From the NCBI GenBank assembly GCA_018350325.1, contig JAEVLN010000014.1:832001-896000 (forward strand): a stretch of DNA of 64,000 bases. The letters are read 5' to 3'. The translations under genes and the position numbers were made by a program. Numbering within the stretch: position 1 is the stretch's first letter; every line of letters begins with the position of its first letter. Source of the stretch: Globodera rostochiensis (Eukaryota > Nematoda > Chromadorea > Rhabditida > Heteroderidae). The notes below the pieces were generated by a model, which saw only the letters and a program-made list of their open reading frames with translations, did not search any database and had not been told where the DNA came from. This document shows, one piece after another, positions 12,515-22,368 of this stretch.

Positions 12515-12801
12515 ATGGAACTTGGCCGCCCGTGGCCAACTACACTATCGACCAATTTGCGCAGCAAGTGACGGCAATGGTGGACAACGTTGCTAATCTC
12601 AAAGCGCTGAACGCGCCCGTGATGCTTCCGTTTGTAAGTATATTTAATATCAATAATTTTAATTAACGGACGTAATAATTATTTTCATTTATTTGCTAAT
12701 TTGTAAGCGTAAAATTGAATTATTTTCAGTCCTCAACCTTACGGCTAACATGCTCGAGGCCCTTTGAGGCGGTTGAAGACGACGACGAGAAGATTTTCTG
12801 A
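12515..12801 (+). CDS. Two orphan 3'-terminal exons of an unrecognised gene
   Basis: The first exon reads GTWPPVANYTIDQF, then VDNVANLKALNAPVMLPF, and stops at a good GTAAGT donor (about 12635). An acceptor ending TTTTCAG at about 12729 follows. The second exon reads SSTLRLTCSRPFEAVEDDD and stops with TGA at 12799-12801. The phase is continuous and codon use resembles the neighbouring genes. No upstream exon was found. The minisatellite directly precedes the first exon, so the 5' part may be lost or displaced. Function unknown. Confidence 0.4.
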
Positions 12802-13978
12802 GTTTTTGGGCTTGATCAGAGAGAAAAGAGAGATTGATGGTGACTTTTGAGTTTTGTCTGTTACAATATTAAATTACTATTCTCTATTGATGCTTCCGTT
12901 TATTCGCATTTTAATCATTCATTTATTTAAAATTGGATCTTTTTTCTATCAGAGGTTCTCACCTTTCAGAGTATTTTGGCCAAAGGTTCGAATCTACGAG
13001 TTTGAACAAAAGGGTCCCCTTGTGCTTTTCGCAAACTTAATTAGCTCGTAACTTTCTCCACCGTGATTTCCACAGCAAATGTTTGCGGATTCGTACTCAA
13101 CCAAGAATCTGCATATAAAACAAAGCCAGATCATTCTCATGAGTTGGATCTCGTGGACTGACTCATTGATTACATCTGATCAAAATGTGATCAGATCGCT
13201 CACACAACTCGTGGACTGAGACTATTGAATAGATTTGATCAAAATGTGATCAGATCGTCCACACGACTCATTGAGCTTGCTCACTGATTGCTTTGACCAA
13301 AATGGGATTAGATTAACATTGCTCTATTTGAGCAAAAAGTATCTGATCTCAATCCTAAACAATGCTTGTTGGGTTTTCCTGTAACAGATAAATAAATATA
13401 TTCAAAAATAACAGATCGCCAAATTATAAAAATAGGTATTTGAATTATAAATAGGTATTTGTAATTTGTTTGAAATTTCTTAACAAAAGACGCAAATTTT
13501 CTAAAAAATCGTGGTCCAATCTAGCCGGGTGTCGCTTCGGCAACGTTTCAGCGCCAAACAATATCTCCTCGTGCACCAACCAAACAAAACCAATTTTATA
13601 CCATTTAAAAATCTTAATATGTTTAAATCTACTAAATGTTCAATTTTGGTCCGATTTTTGAGTTTCTCTAATCTAGGCTGCTTAAACTGTTCCAAGGCCG
13701 TGGTTGGAGAGAAGGAATTTATAAAATCTGGACAACTGGCCATACCTAATTCGCTTTTACTTTTTCAACAGGGGGAATTTAAGGGGGGAGGGATTAGCAG
13801 AAAAAAAATCTGTCAGCAACAAAAAAAAGTGCTTGAAAATGCTATTTTTAAGCTTCTCTCATCAATAAAATTAAAAACCCGGTCACCACTCATTATATTA
13901 CCTTTTCATTTTTTTATGTAGCACTTCCTAAACCCGACTTAAAAATCTGACGAGCAGCTTATTCTTATTCGACAACAA
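12802..13978. other. Gene-free stretch containing a dispersed repeat
   Basis: Apart from the repeat copy at 13105-13375, nothing here could be supported as an exon. It is AT-rich and has open frames such as 13511-13921 that lack family likeness and splice logic. Confidence 0.5.
13105..13375. repeat. Dispersed TGATCA-rich repeat, copy 2
   Basis: Second copy of the sequence at 7440-7690, in the same orientation. An extra internal repeat of the GATCAAAATGTGATCAGATC module makes it slightly longer. Confidence 0.75.
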
Positions 13979-15226
13979 ATGGAAATTTTCGACAATTACA
14001 TTATTGTTGACGAAAAAACGATGACTGACATCAATTTTCCTACATCCAATTCAAAATTCCGTGATTTGACTACATTCGCTTCACTGTTAGTGTTTTTCTC
14101 GATAAAAAACTTAATAGCATTAAACTTAGACATTTTTAGTGAATTTGATACGGGCGGTAACAACCAAAATTTTGCGATTAAAGACGTTAGCGGTGTTTCT
14201 GAACCGGCGGAGCCGTTGGCACAAATTATTTTGTGGAATTGGAGTCAGGGAACGCAATCTGTTGTGAAAGTCGAATTTAAATTGAAAACCTGCAATTTAT
14301 TCCTCAACAATTTTCAGGAAATCGTACTCAACCGCGGCGGAACTACTGAATGGATCCAATGTCCAACTTCAATTGTTATCCGAATTCTCAAAAAACGAGA
14401 ATCGATCGAGAAGTAAACGAATTTTTCCTTGAAAGTCAAAATTCTTTAGATTTCCCGTCCCCAAACGAAAAATGAGTAAAGTTCTGCAGTTTTTGAACCA
14501 ATTTACTTAACAAAAAGAGGTAGAATTCTTAAGTAAAACTTATTTTTGCCAAGAAAATCTCTTAGGGGGGGGGCTGTTGACGTCGTTGGGATTTTTTGCC
14601 TTTTGGCCAACCTCCGTCTCTTCTCTCCCCCCGAAAATGTTTTTAGCGGCTATTCCTTGGGTTGACCGTATTCTTTTTTATCTTTTCAGCCCATGTCCTC
14701 CGTTCAATTCTTCGGACGACGATTTGACGGTGCTCATCGGTGACCGTCATGTGACGGTGTCCGCCCATTGGATGATGTGCGTTTCGCTGATGGTCCGAGG
14801 AATGCTCAGCGTGGACATGAAGGAGAAACAGCAACGAACGGTCAATTTGGACGGGTTGGGCATCAGCATGGACCAGTTCATGGACTTTCTGGATGCCATC
14901 TCCACTTTCAAGCATCCATTTTTTCCGACTCGTAATTTTCTGACAATTATTACATCTGCGCACGCCGGAACTTCCCAAAAATTCAGCGAAAAATGTGCTC
15001 GACCTTCTCAAGTTGGCCGACTACTTTCAAGTGGACTGGTTGATGGAGCGTTGCGGTGTCCATTTGGTGAATTGCTTGGAAATTCCGTTGTTTGAACGGA
15101 TTCTTTTGGTTGAACGCTATCGACTCGCCAATGTGAAGGTAATGTAATCGCGAATACAAATTGATGTTTCTCTGAATTTAGCAGAGTTTTTCGCGAATGT
15201 TGGTCCGCCTGACGGATGGGAAATAG
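13979..15226 (+). CDS. BTB/POZ domain protein
   Basis: BTB domains mediate dimerisation and often recruit substrates to cullin-3 ubiquitin ligases (family knowledge). The proposed first exon starts at 13979 (MEIFDNYIIVDEKTM). The next exon, from about 14139, reads GGNNQNFAIKDVSGV, and a third at about 14317-14414 reads EIVLNRGGTTEWIQCPTS. A fourth exon after the acceptor at about 14689 holds the BTB core: DDDLTVLIGDRHVTVSAH, then VRGMLSVDMKEK and FMDFLDAIS. A fifth (about 14986-15138) continues NVLDLLKLADYFQVDWLMER, and the last ends TDGK before TAG. Nematodes carry many such genes. The N-terminal 100 or so residues are not clearly a MATH domain. A broken relative lies at 25735-26083. Confidence 0.75.
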
Positions 15227-15793
15227 TGACAAAATCGGCGACCGGTTCTTCCAGTTTTTTATGGAAATGTTGAGGATTTTATACTCGGATGTCAGATTAT
15301 TTCTACTTCACTTTGATACAACTTATACACTTTTTGTTTTATTATTTATATGCTTGGAGAAGAGAATTGAACAAAATGACTTCAATTCCGCCTATAATGC
15401 CATTTATATGTGCACCACAATTAACTGAAATCGTCTCTTAATTTCTAAATAAGCATTAGCAATTTTTTTGGCAAAATTCTGCAGTTTTTGGACCAATTCC
15501 CTTAACAAATCCCTCAAAAAGTTCATGCACGTCTCGTGGCGGCCGGGGGTCTTTTTCCTTTCAGCCGACCCCCCCCCCCCCTCCAGACTATATCCATGCG
15601 GCTCATTTGTCAGAGTTGCCGATAAAAATTTATTTTAAAGACATGAATGAACGAACACACGTTGACATATATTATACATTAAAGTATAAAGGGGGGGCAC
15701 ACAATGCACAAAAAATAGGAAGACAAAAAAAAATTTAAGTCAATTTTTGATAGAACTGCACACAAAGGTGTTCGCCACGGTCATCACACACCC
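15227..15793. other. Intergenic stretch between convergent BTB and F-box/WD genes
   Basis: AT-rich sequence with a C-run near 15570-15582 and a G-run near 15691. Two genes end toward each other here, so it should hold both 3' untranslated regions. No gene was seen. Confidence 0.5.
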
Positions 15794-18541
15794 TCAGCTT
15801 CCGAAATAATAGGCGAGCACGCCTGTGCTCAGCGCGGCCACCACCGTACCATTCAGCACGTCCAACCGCGTCACACTCGCGTCCAGTTCAGTGGACGCAA
15901 TAAGGCGGGGCCGAAGACCGGGCGTGTACATGCGCAACATGAAGTCACTGAAAAAATAATTTTCCAGTTTAAAGGGGCCTTTTCGTTAATTTATTTCCGA
16001 AAATATTAACAATGCTAAATTATGTAATTCTATCCAGCACTGCAAAAAATGAGTGTCAGAATGGAACACAACAAAAGCTATGTAATTTTCTTATTTGTTT
16101 AAAAATATATGCATTTTTGATCCAAATTAAATGTTTCACAAACAAAAAAGATTAATTTTTTAATGAAAAAGTCCCTCAGACAAATTGTTTAATAGGGAAC
16201 ACTTTTGTTTTCGACACAAATCCATTTGGAAAGCTGGGGTTTTCTTCATTGGGACGCGTTCTTTTTGTTTTCGAACAAGGGAAAACCGACACAAATCCAA
16301 ACGAGTACCCGCCGGAGTTGAACCGGCGTCAAAATAACTGCTCGAACTCCAACCTTAACCACTGAGCAATGGAAGATGTTGGGGAAATTCTTAAAGCGCT
16401 ATTGGACTCAATCAGAAAAGAGAAAAACCGAAAGAAAACGAAGTTAACACAACCAAAACAATCAGGAATTAAAAAACGCAAAATTAAAATTCATTTTAAA
16501 TGCCTGTCATTTCATGTTTTCGTTCAATTGACTTTACTTTTGTGAATTTTTTTTTTTGCATTTTCACCTGGTGACACAGAATGTAGCGCCCCGCGTCAGC
16601 CGGATCACATGGTATGGGCCTTGGCCCGTGCCTGCGATGGCCAACTCCTAAAAAAATTAAGAAAAAAATCTTTTACTTTGCGCAAAGATTTTGCACGCCC
16701 CCCCCCAAAATGCCGTCGTCGACATTTTCTAACGCCAGCGTTGTTGGGTCGAAGAAGCGCAACTGTCCAGTCTTCAGGCTGAGGCAAAGCTGTCCGTCCG
16801 CATAGTCAATGTGACTGACCGGGGCATGATGCTCGCCAAGCAGTGTCTGAAAGACTTTTTCTTCAATTTAAAAGTTTTTCATATTTTTAAAATAAAAATG
16901 AACGTTAAGGGATTCACGCACTGAAAACTGCCGTTTGTCTAACGAAACAAGCCGGTTGTCGTCACCAATTGAGAACAGTTGGTTACAATCGGACTGAAAA
17001 TTACCAAATAATGGCATCTGAATCAAAACCGCGTTCCGGAATTTAGGCCCGAATTCCAAAAAGTTTCTGCCACCCACTCAATGCCAAATAAAAGTACAGA
17101 AATCGGATATATCCCCGCGATCTGATTCTGACCCCGGTGGCCAGTTCGATCACTGGTGAATTGCCGTGCATGTTCAGTTCGTGTTGGGGCTGTGTGCCAA
17201 CCCGGAAATCGTACAAAATTGGGCCGCGTCTGTACGTGCTGGCGTACAGCACATTTTGGCCTTCCGTCACGCAGCACAAAGCTGCCAACGAATTGCAGTC
17301 CAGACGGAGGCCACGCTAAAGAAAGTGTGTCAAAAATTAAAACGGCAAAATTAATTGGAGATTTTTTTGATGGGGAATTCCGCTTATTTTAAATAGAAAA
17401 ATTTGCCTCAATTCGACTTTCGGCAATGTTCCATTGCTGAATGCGCGAGTCCCATCCAGCAGAATAAAATTGCTGCCCATCGGGCACCACCGAAATGCAC
17501 CAAATCCAGCCATTGTGAGCGTTGTCGATACGCGCAATTTCTTCTATTGCTGCGGGCTCATTCTGCAAATTTTCATTTAATTTTTAAAGAAAAACTGATC
17601 GCTTGTGCATTTTGATCAAAAAAATTTGTTTTAAATGGTCCGTCTTTTCCTGAATAACAAGATTTTCTCAAAAATGATCCAAATTCCCGTGCCACCATTT
17701 ACGTGCGTCGATGACGACAAATTGCGTCGTGCATTGCACGCCCGCAGGACAATTTGCCGATCGCGCGCACCGCTGAGGCAAAGGACGCGATCGGGTGAGG
17801 CGTCGCCAGCGGCGCTGTCGCTGAACAGCCGCAGGGCATCAATGGTGGCAATGTGCGCCTCCTCGTCTTGCCTGTGGGCAAATGGAAGGCTGGCGGCGCG
17901 TCGTTCGGTAGCCACACAGCGCAGAGACGGCATCAGCTGAACAGATTATGGCAATGTCTGTAAAGAAAATCACTCCACCCACTCTCCCAAGTTCGGGTTT
18001 TCAAAACGTTTAGTTACAAAACTCCCAATCTAGAAAATCAATCCTTCTCTTTCAACAAATCGATATGTAAGATACCAAAACGATACATTTGCTGGGCCCT
18101 CTTCGGCCAAATGTTGGTGCTGTTGTTCTGCTGGTACTGCTTCACTAGCAGCATAAGGCGGAGCCACTCGCAGTCTGGGCGTCAATTGTAAGCCATAAAA
18201 GATGTTGAGCCGTCGCAACCAATACTCGTTGCGCCGGATGCTATTGTTCAATCGACGGCACACTGTTTGAAAGATAATGAAGTTAAAATGATTTGGAATC
18301 TCAATGCCAAAATGTTGCTACGAAAATTTCGACAGACCAAAGACATGCGGAAAGAGGAAAAAGATAATTTTTTTAGCAAAAAATCGTTTTGACGAAAAAG
18401 AATTCAAACAAACGTGATAGAGTACTTTTTTGAAAACAGAAAAAACCACACACCAGGCCGCACATTCGTCCACAGGAAATCGCCTGGAATGTGCCGATAC
18501 ACCGACGGCAAAAGTTCAGCTGGCAATTCATCCAAAATCAT
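15794..18541 (-). CDS. F-box/WD-repeat protein, FBXW9/MEC-15-like
   Basis: F-box/WD proteins present substrates to SCF ubiquitin ligases; in C. elegans the FBXW9 relative MEC-15 acts in touch neurons (family knowledge). The protein starts at 18541 with MILDELPAELLPSVYRHIPG, continues VCRRLNNSIRRNEYWLRRL (18262-18200), and together these form the F-box. WD-type blades follow: VLCLSGARDRQIVL (about 17780), NGWIWCISVVPDGQQFYSAG (about 17480), GQNVLYASTYRRGPILYDF (about 17230), LFSIGDDNRLVSLDKRQ (about 16950), HHAPVSHIDYADGQLCLSL (about 16800), IAGTGQGPYHVIRL (about 16610), and a C-terminal exon ending LAYYFGS. A TTTAG directly precedes GATG of the start, so a spliced leader may be added there. 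Assignment to FBXW9 rests on blade wording and order. Confidence 0.78.
16302..16375 (-). ncRNA. tRNA-like sequence (tRNA pseudogene or SINE head) in an intron
   Basis: On the minus strand TTGCTCAGTGGTTAAGG resembles a pol III A box and GGTTCAACTCC a B box, each with one departure from consensus, about 45 bases apart. The T arm folds perfectly: GCCGG, loop TTCAACT, CCGGC. The anticodon stem and acceptor stem do not pair convincingly, so a working tRNA is unlikely. It sits in an intron of the F-box/WD gene, sense to it. The word CGACACAAATCCA occurs both beside it (16288) and about 75 bases away (16212), which suggests a tRNA-derived SINE. Confidence 0.45.
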
Positions 18542-18786
18542 CCTAAATTTGGTTAAAAAAACATACACAAAAAATCAAAAAAAAAAAAATTTCATTATTT
18601 CGGCAGGAACAAATGAAAAACAAAAAACTGAGCAACAGAATAAAATCAATCGATCGATAATCACCCGTAAAATTACTAATAAATGTTGACAAAAATCAAA
18701 AACATGGCAAGTGATGTATTGTACACAATAAGCTGATCATCAATCCCTCCATTCGTCCGCTCAGCAAGCAGTACACAGCAAGCTGA

Positions 18787-21700
18787 TCAGTCCGCCGCGT
18801 ACGAGTTCATCTTTGACGAGTGCGGATAAACCTCAAACGGCGGGCGCCACCTCAGCTGGTCCAAGCAAATGTGCCGACGTCGAAGGGAGGCCAGGTTGGC
18901 ATTCAGTGCTTTCGTCTGAACAGCAAAAAACTTTAAACAAAGGGTTAGTCAAATACAAGTCAGAAACATACTAATAGAAACGGTTAAGGATAAAAAAAAT
19001 TGGACCACTAATACTATAAATCTGATTTTTATATTCAAAAAAGGGTGTTCACATTGTCAATGTAGTAGCTGTCGTTGCGGAACAACAACATGTCATTGGC
19101 GGACAGTGTGGTCACAATGTCATAACTGTGGATGGCCGTTTCGATGCTCAAATCTTAAACAAAAATTACGCTAAAAAACGATCAACCAACATTCATTCGC
19201 GTTATTGTTGAGCGTGGGATTTTTCATATAAAATTTTTTTCCGGACATTTTTCGGGGCCGCTGCATTAAACTTTTTCATCTCAAATCCCCAAAAAGGACA
19301 CGGCACCTTTGATGGACACCTCCGCGCTCTTACAGCGTTGGCGCAATGCGCAGAATAGCACCGAGCGCCAGTAGCTACGGTAGGCCATCAAGCCCATGTC
19401 GGACAACGGATGCTCCGGATGGCCAATTTTGTGCTCCAACTTCGACAGTTGGTAACCTGAAAACGAGAATTATATTTTGCGTTGCAATGCCCCCCTCGTC
19501 CCACACTGTTTTTGCTGGTCCAATTTTACTCCCTAGTTTAAACCTTTTAAAATCCGGCAACCCAACCCAGGGCACTTCCCAGTAAAAAATAGGTGTGCTA
19601 TAAATGCAAAAATGAAAGGGGGGAAGGGTTAACCGACTGAGATCAATGAGCAGTTTGCCGTAGCCGCGGTTGCGCGTGTTGGGCAACGTCAGCAGACAGC
19701 TCAGGTTGTTGTTCTTGCTGGGGTTCTTCTCCTGTTTTTTGGATTGATTCGATTTCAGAGGTTTTGTATGCTTAAAAAGAGAGTGAAATTAACAATCCTA
19801 ACAAATTTTAACCCCCCGAGAAGCAATTATAGTAAAGTGAATGATTAGATGTTGGCCAAAAAAAGAAGAAATAATTAAAAAGAAATAAAACATGTAAGAT
19901 AATTTTAAATTTACTTTCGAGAAATAGCCGACCAGGACACATCCCCGCGAAGTGATTTCAGTCAGCAAATAGAAGGTGAACGTCTCCACCTCGTGGTACA
20001 TCGTTTTGGAAGACAGAAACAACTTGGCCATCAAGCACAGATTGCGACAGTAGGCCTAAAATGTTGGGGCGTCAGCAATTTAGAATTAAAAAAGGAGCTT
20101 TAATTCCAAATAATTCGCTCGACCAAACCAATAAAAAAAAGAGGACCGACCGTCTCGGTGTTGCCCTCCACCTCCCAGATGTTCCATCGCTCCTGCACAT
20201 TCCGGTAGATTTCGTTGCCAGGCGGGTAGCGCCATTGACAGAACATCTTAAAGAAATAATGTTGTTTTTCGCTTAAAGTCGGTTAAAAAATTATTTGTAA
20301 ATATCTTTAAATTTGTCCATCTGGCGAAAAAAGGTGCGGATTGTTGACTGACCACATGACTCCTGAACTTGTCGATATCGACCATGTGCGCAAGACAGAA
20401 CTCGCATACGTAGATGATCTTGGCAGACCGAATTGGCTCCTGCGGCAGAACAAACAAAAATTAAAAAATTTACACCGCGTTCACAAAACAAAAATGTAAA
20501 ACACCAACAGAATGTTTAAATTTTAAAAATTTCGCGAACAATTGGCGTTGTGTTTACATTATACATTTTTTGTCCTTATTAAGCTAATTTAAATATTTTA
20601 CCAAATTTATTGAATTAATATTTGCCAATTTTACACACCTGGTAGGCCGACTCGTACAGCGGCTGAAAGCGAATGAATTGGCCAAACTGCAGCCAACGGT
20701 TGCTGCTGTTTCGGATGTCCTTTGCGGGCGTGAAACCGAGCTCGTTCAGCTTGTTGCAAACTTGTTTGACCAAACTGAATTAGAATAGAGCATTGTGAGA
20801 ACAGTGAGTGACACAACAAATTCCCATCTTTGGTGTACCTGATCCGTGATTCAGCTTGGACCCGTTGTTGTTGTTGTCCCCCGTCTGCCGCTCCGTCTCC
20901 GTAACACCGCCGTTTTCCCGTCCAATGCGTGTCCATTCCTTCAACCGAAATTTTGAGAATTCGCCGACCGCCGCGTTTTTGTGTGCCCGCCCCGGGCGCC
21001 ACTCTCTGCTCCGTCAATGTGCTGATCGCCTCCGATGAGCCCTGAACATACATCGATCTGTTGATGAACCCTTTTCATACGAATAAACGCATGCCAGAAT
21101 TTTTTTCTGACTAATTTTCATTAAAAGATCTAAGCCTCCATGTAAAAGGAATTTAAAACCACTTTGAAACAACAACAAAAAACCTTGCATGCACCGCATG
21201 TCCACCGTTTGTACGGGTATAGAGCCGGCTCGCTCGTCTCCGGACGGCACGCACCGTGCCACGCACGTGCACAGTGCAAGCACTGCACGTTGGCAGGGTC
21301 AGCCACCAGTTCGATACAGCGCGCACAGCAAATGCAACGCGGGCAACGCCATGTGACGGTCGATTGGGAATTCGAGGCGGGGGCGTTGTTGCATCGGATG
21401 GTTTGCGGCTCCAGCGCCATGCAGCGCAGATGAAAGGTAGAGCAGCAGCCCGGACATTGCCTTAAAACGAAATTTGTATTTTAAAGACATGGCGCGTTGA
21501 GTGTCCTTCCTTTTCTTTGAAAATCGTTCAATTTAAAAAAAGTGGACCAATGGGACGCGCTCTAACCTCAACTCTTCGACGGGTTGGTAGTTCTGGCACT
21601 GGACGCATCGTTTATATCGGTTTTCACAATCACTGTCATCCCATTCCTGTAAATGGAGCATACAAATTGAGATCGTTATGGTTTTTTTGTTCATATATTT

Positions 21701-21879
21701 AGCATAATACAAAAGTTTTCACAAAATGTAAAAGCAAAATTTGACAAATAAAGAACAGAAAAATTCCCCAAATCAAAAACCTTGCGTTTAATGGCACGCG
21801 TTTTCCGTGGCGACAATGAAATGTTTGGACCAACTGAGCGCGCCCTCAGCTTTATGAGTTTGCTGCGAGTTTTGACCAT
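18787..21879 (-). CDS. MYST-family histone acetyltransferase, KAT6 (MOZ/MORF)-like, with two PHD fingers
   Basis: Nuclear enzyme that transfers acetyl groups from acetyl-CoA to histone H3 lysines (family knowledge). The start at 21879 gives a basic N-terminus ([15 protein letters not shown]). A PHD finger follows ([14 protein letters not shown], then [16 protein letters not shown]), and a second ([17 protein letters not shown], then [13 protein letters not shown], ending WTCGACK). The MYST zinc finger is [12 protein letters not shown] with [14 protein letters not shown]. The catalytic fold shows [30 protein letters not shown], the conserved Cys in [11 protein letters not shown], the acetyl-CoA loop [13 protein letters not shown], and the catalytic Glu in [19 protein letters not shown]. 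The helix [19 protein letters not shown] and a short tail ending SYAAD close it. The long C-terminal regions of vertebrate KAT6 are absent. In C. elegans the nearest family members are LSY-12 and MYS-4; which applies was not settled. Confidence 0.93.
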
Positions 21880-22368
21880 TTTTTTAAATCTAAAATTTAA
21901 ATATTTAGAGCTGTAACAGGAGCAAAGGTCTATGGGGTCATTTTTTAGGGCTTTCGCTGCGGGTTTATTTTAAAATCTTGCGGGAGCGGAAATTGCAACA
22001 CTCCCGAAAATAGAAACAACAAAAAATGCGGGTTGCGAAGCGGAAAAGCCAATTGCAATTGATCTCTGCACTCTCGCGCTCTTTCTTTTTTTTTTCTCTG
22101 TCGTTCTGTAACAGAAAGCCAATTCAAAATGGCGTCACAAAAATCAATAAATTCGTTATGGCCATAAAATTTAGGAAAAAAACAGCGACTCGAGGGCCCA
22201 ACTGGGAAAAGTTTCGATTCGTTAGTCGGAGCGCGGGCCGGAGCATGATTAATCGATAGTTTTTTCCATTTTGTAACCGTTACAGTTCAACTTCTTTTTA
22301 GACAATTACTGTACGTTTCCTTTAACATTTTTAATTTCCTACATAAAATTTTTTGTTCATTTGAATCG
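21880..22368. promoter_or_regulatory. Shared divergent promoter region of the MYST and JADE-type genes
   Basis: This 489-base gap separates the start codons of two head-to-head genes. It should contain both promoters and 5' leaders. AG dinucleotides precede both starts (TTTAG before the MYST start on the minus strand). The palindrome GATTAATCGATAG (about 22248) and polypyrimidine runs are visible, but no TATA-type element could be assigned. Confidence 0.6.

Noticed and set aside
12105..12596. Several overlapping open frames of 80-144 codons on both strands
   Set aside because: They run through the 22-bp minisatellite and only exist because the unit length keeps frames open.
13511..13921. 136-codon plus-strand frame upstream of the BTB gene
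   Set aside because: AT-rich, no family likeness, and it overlaps another frame equally open; considered as a 5' exon of the BTB gene but no splice junction fitted.
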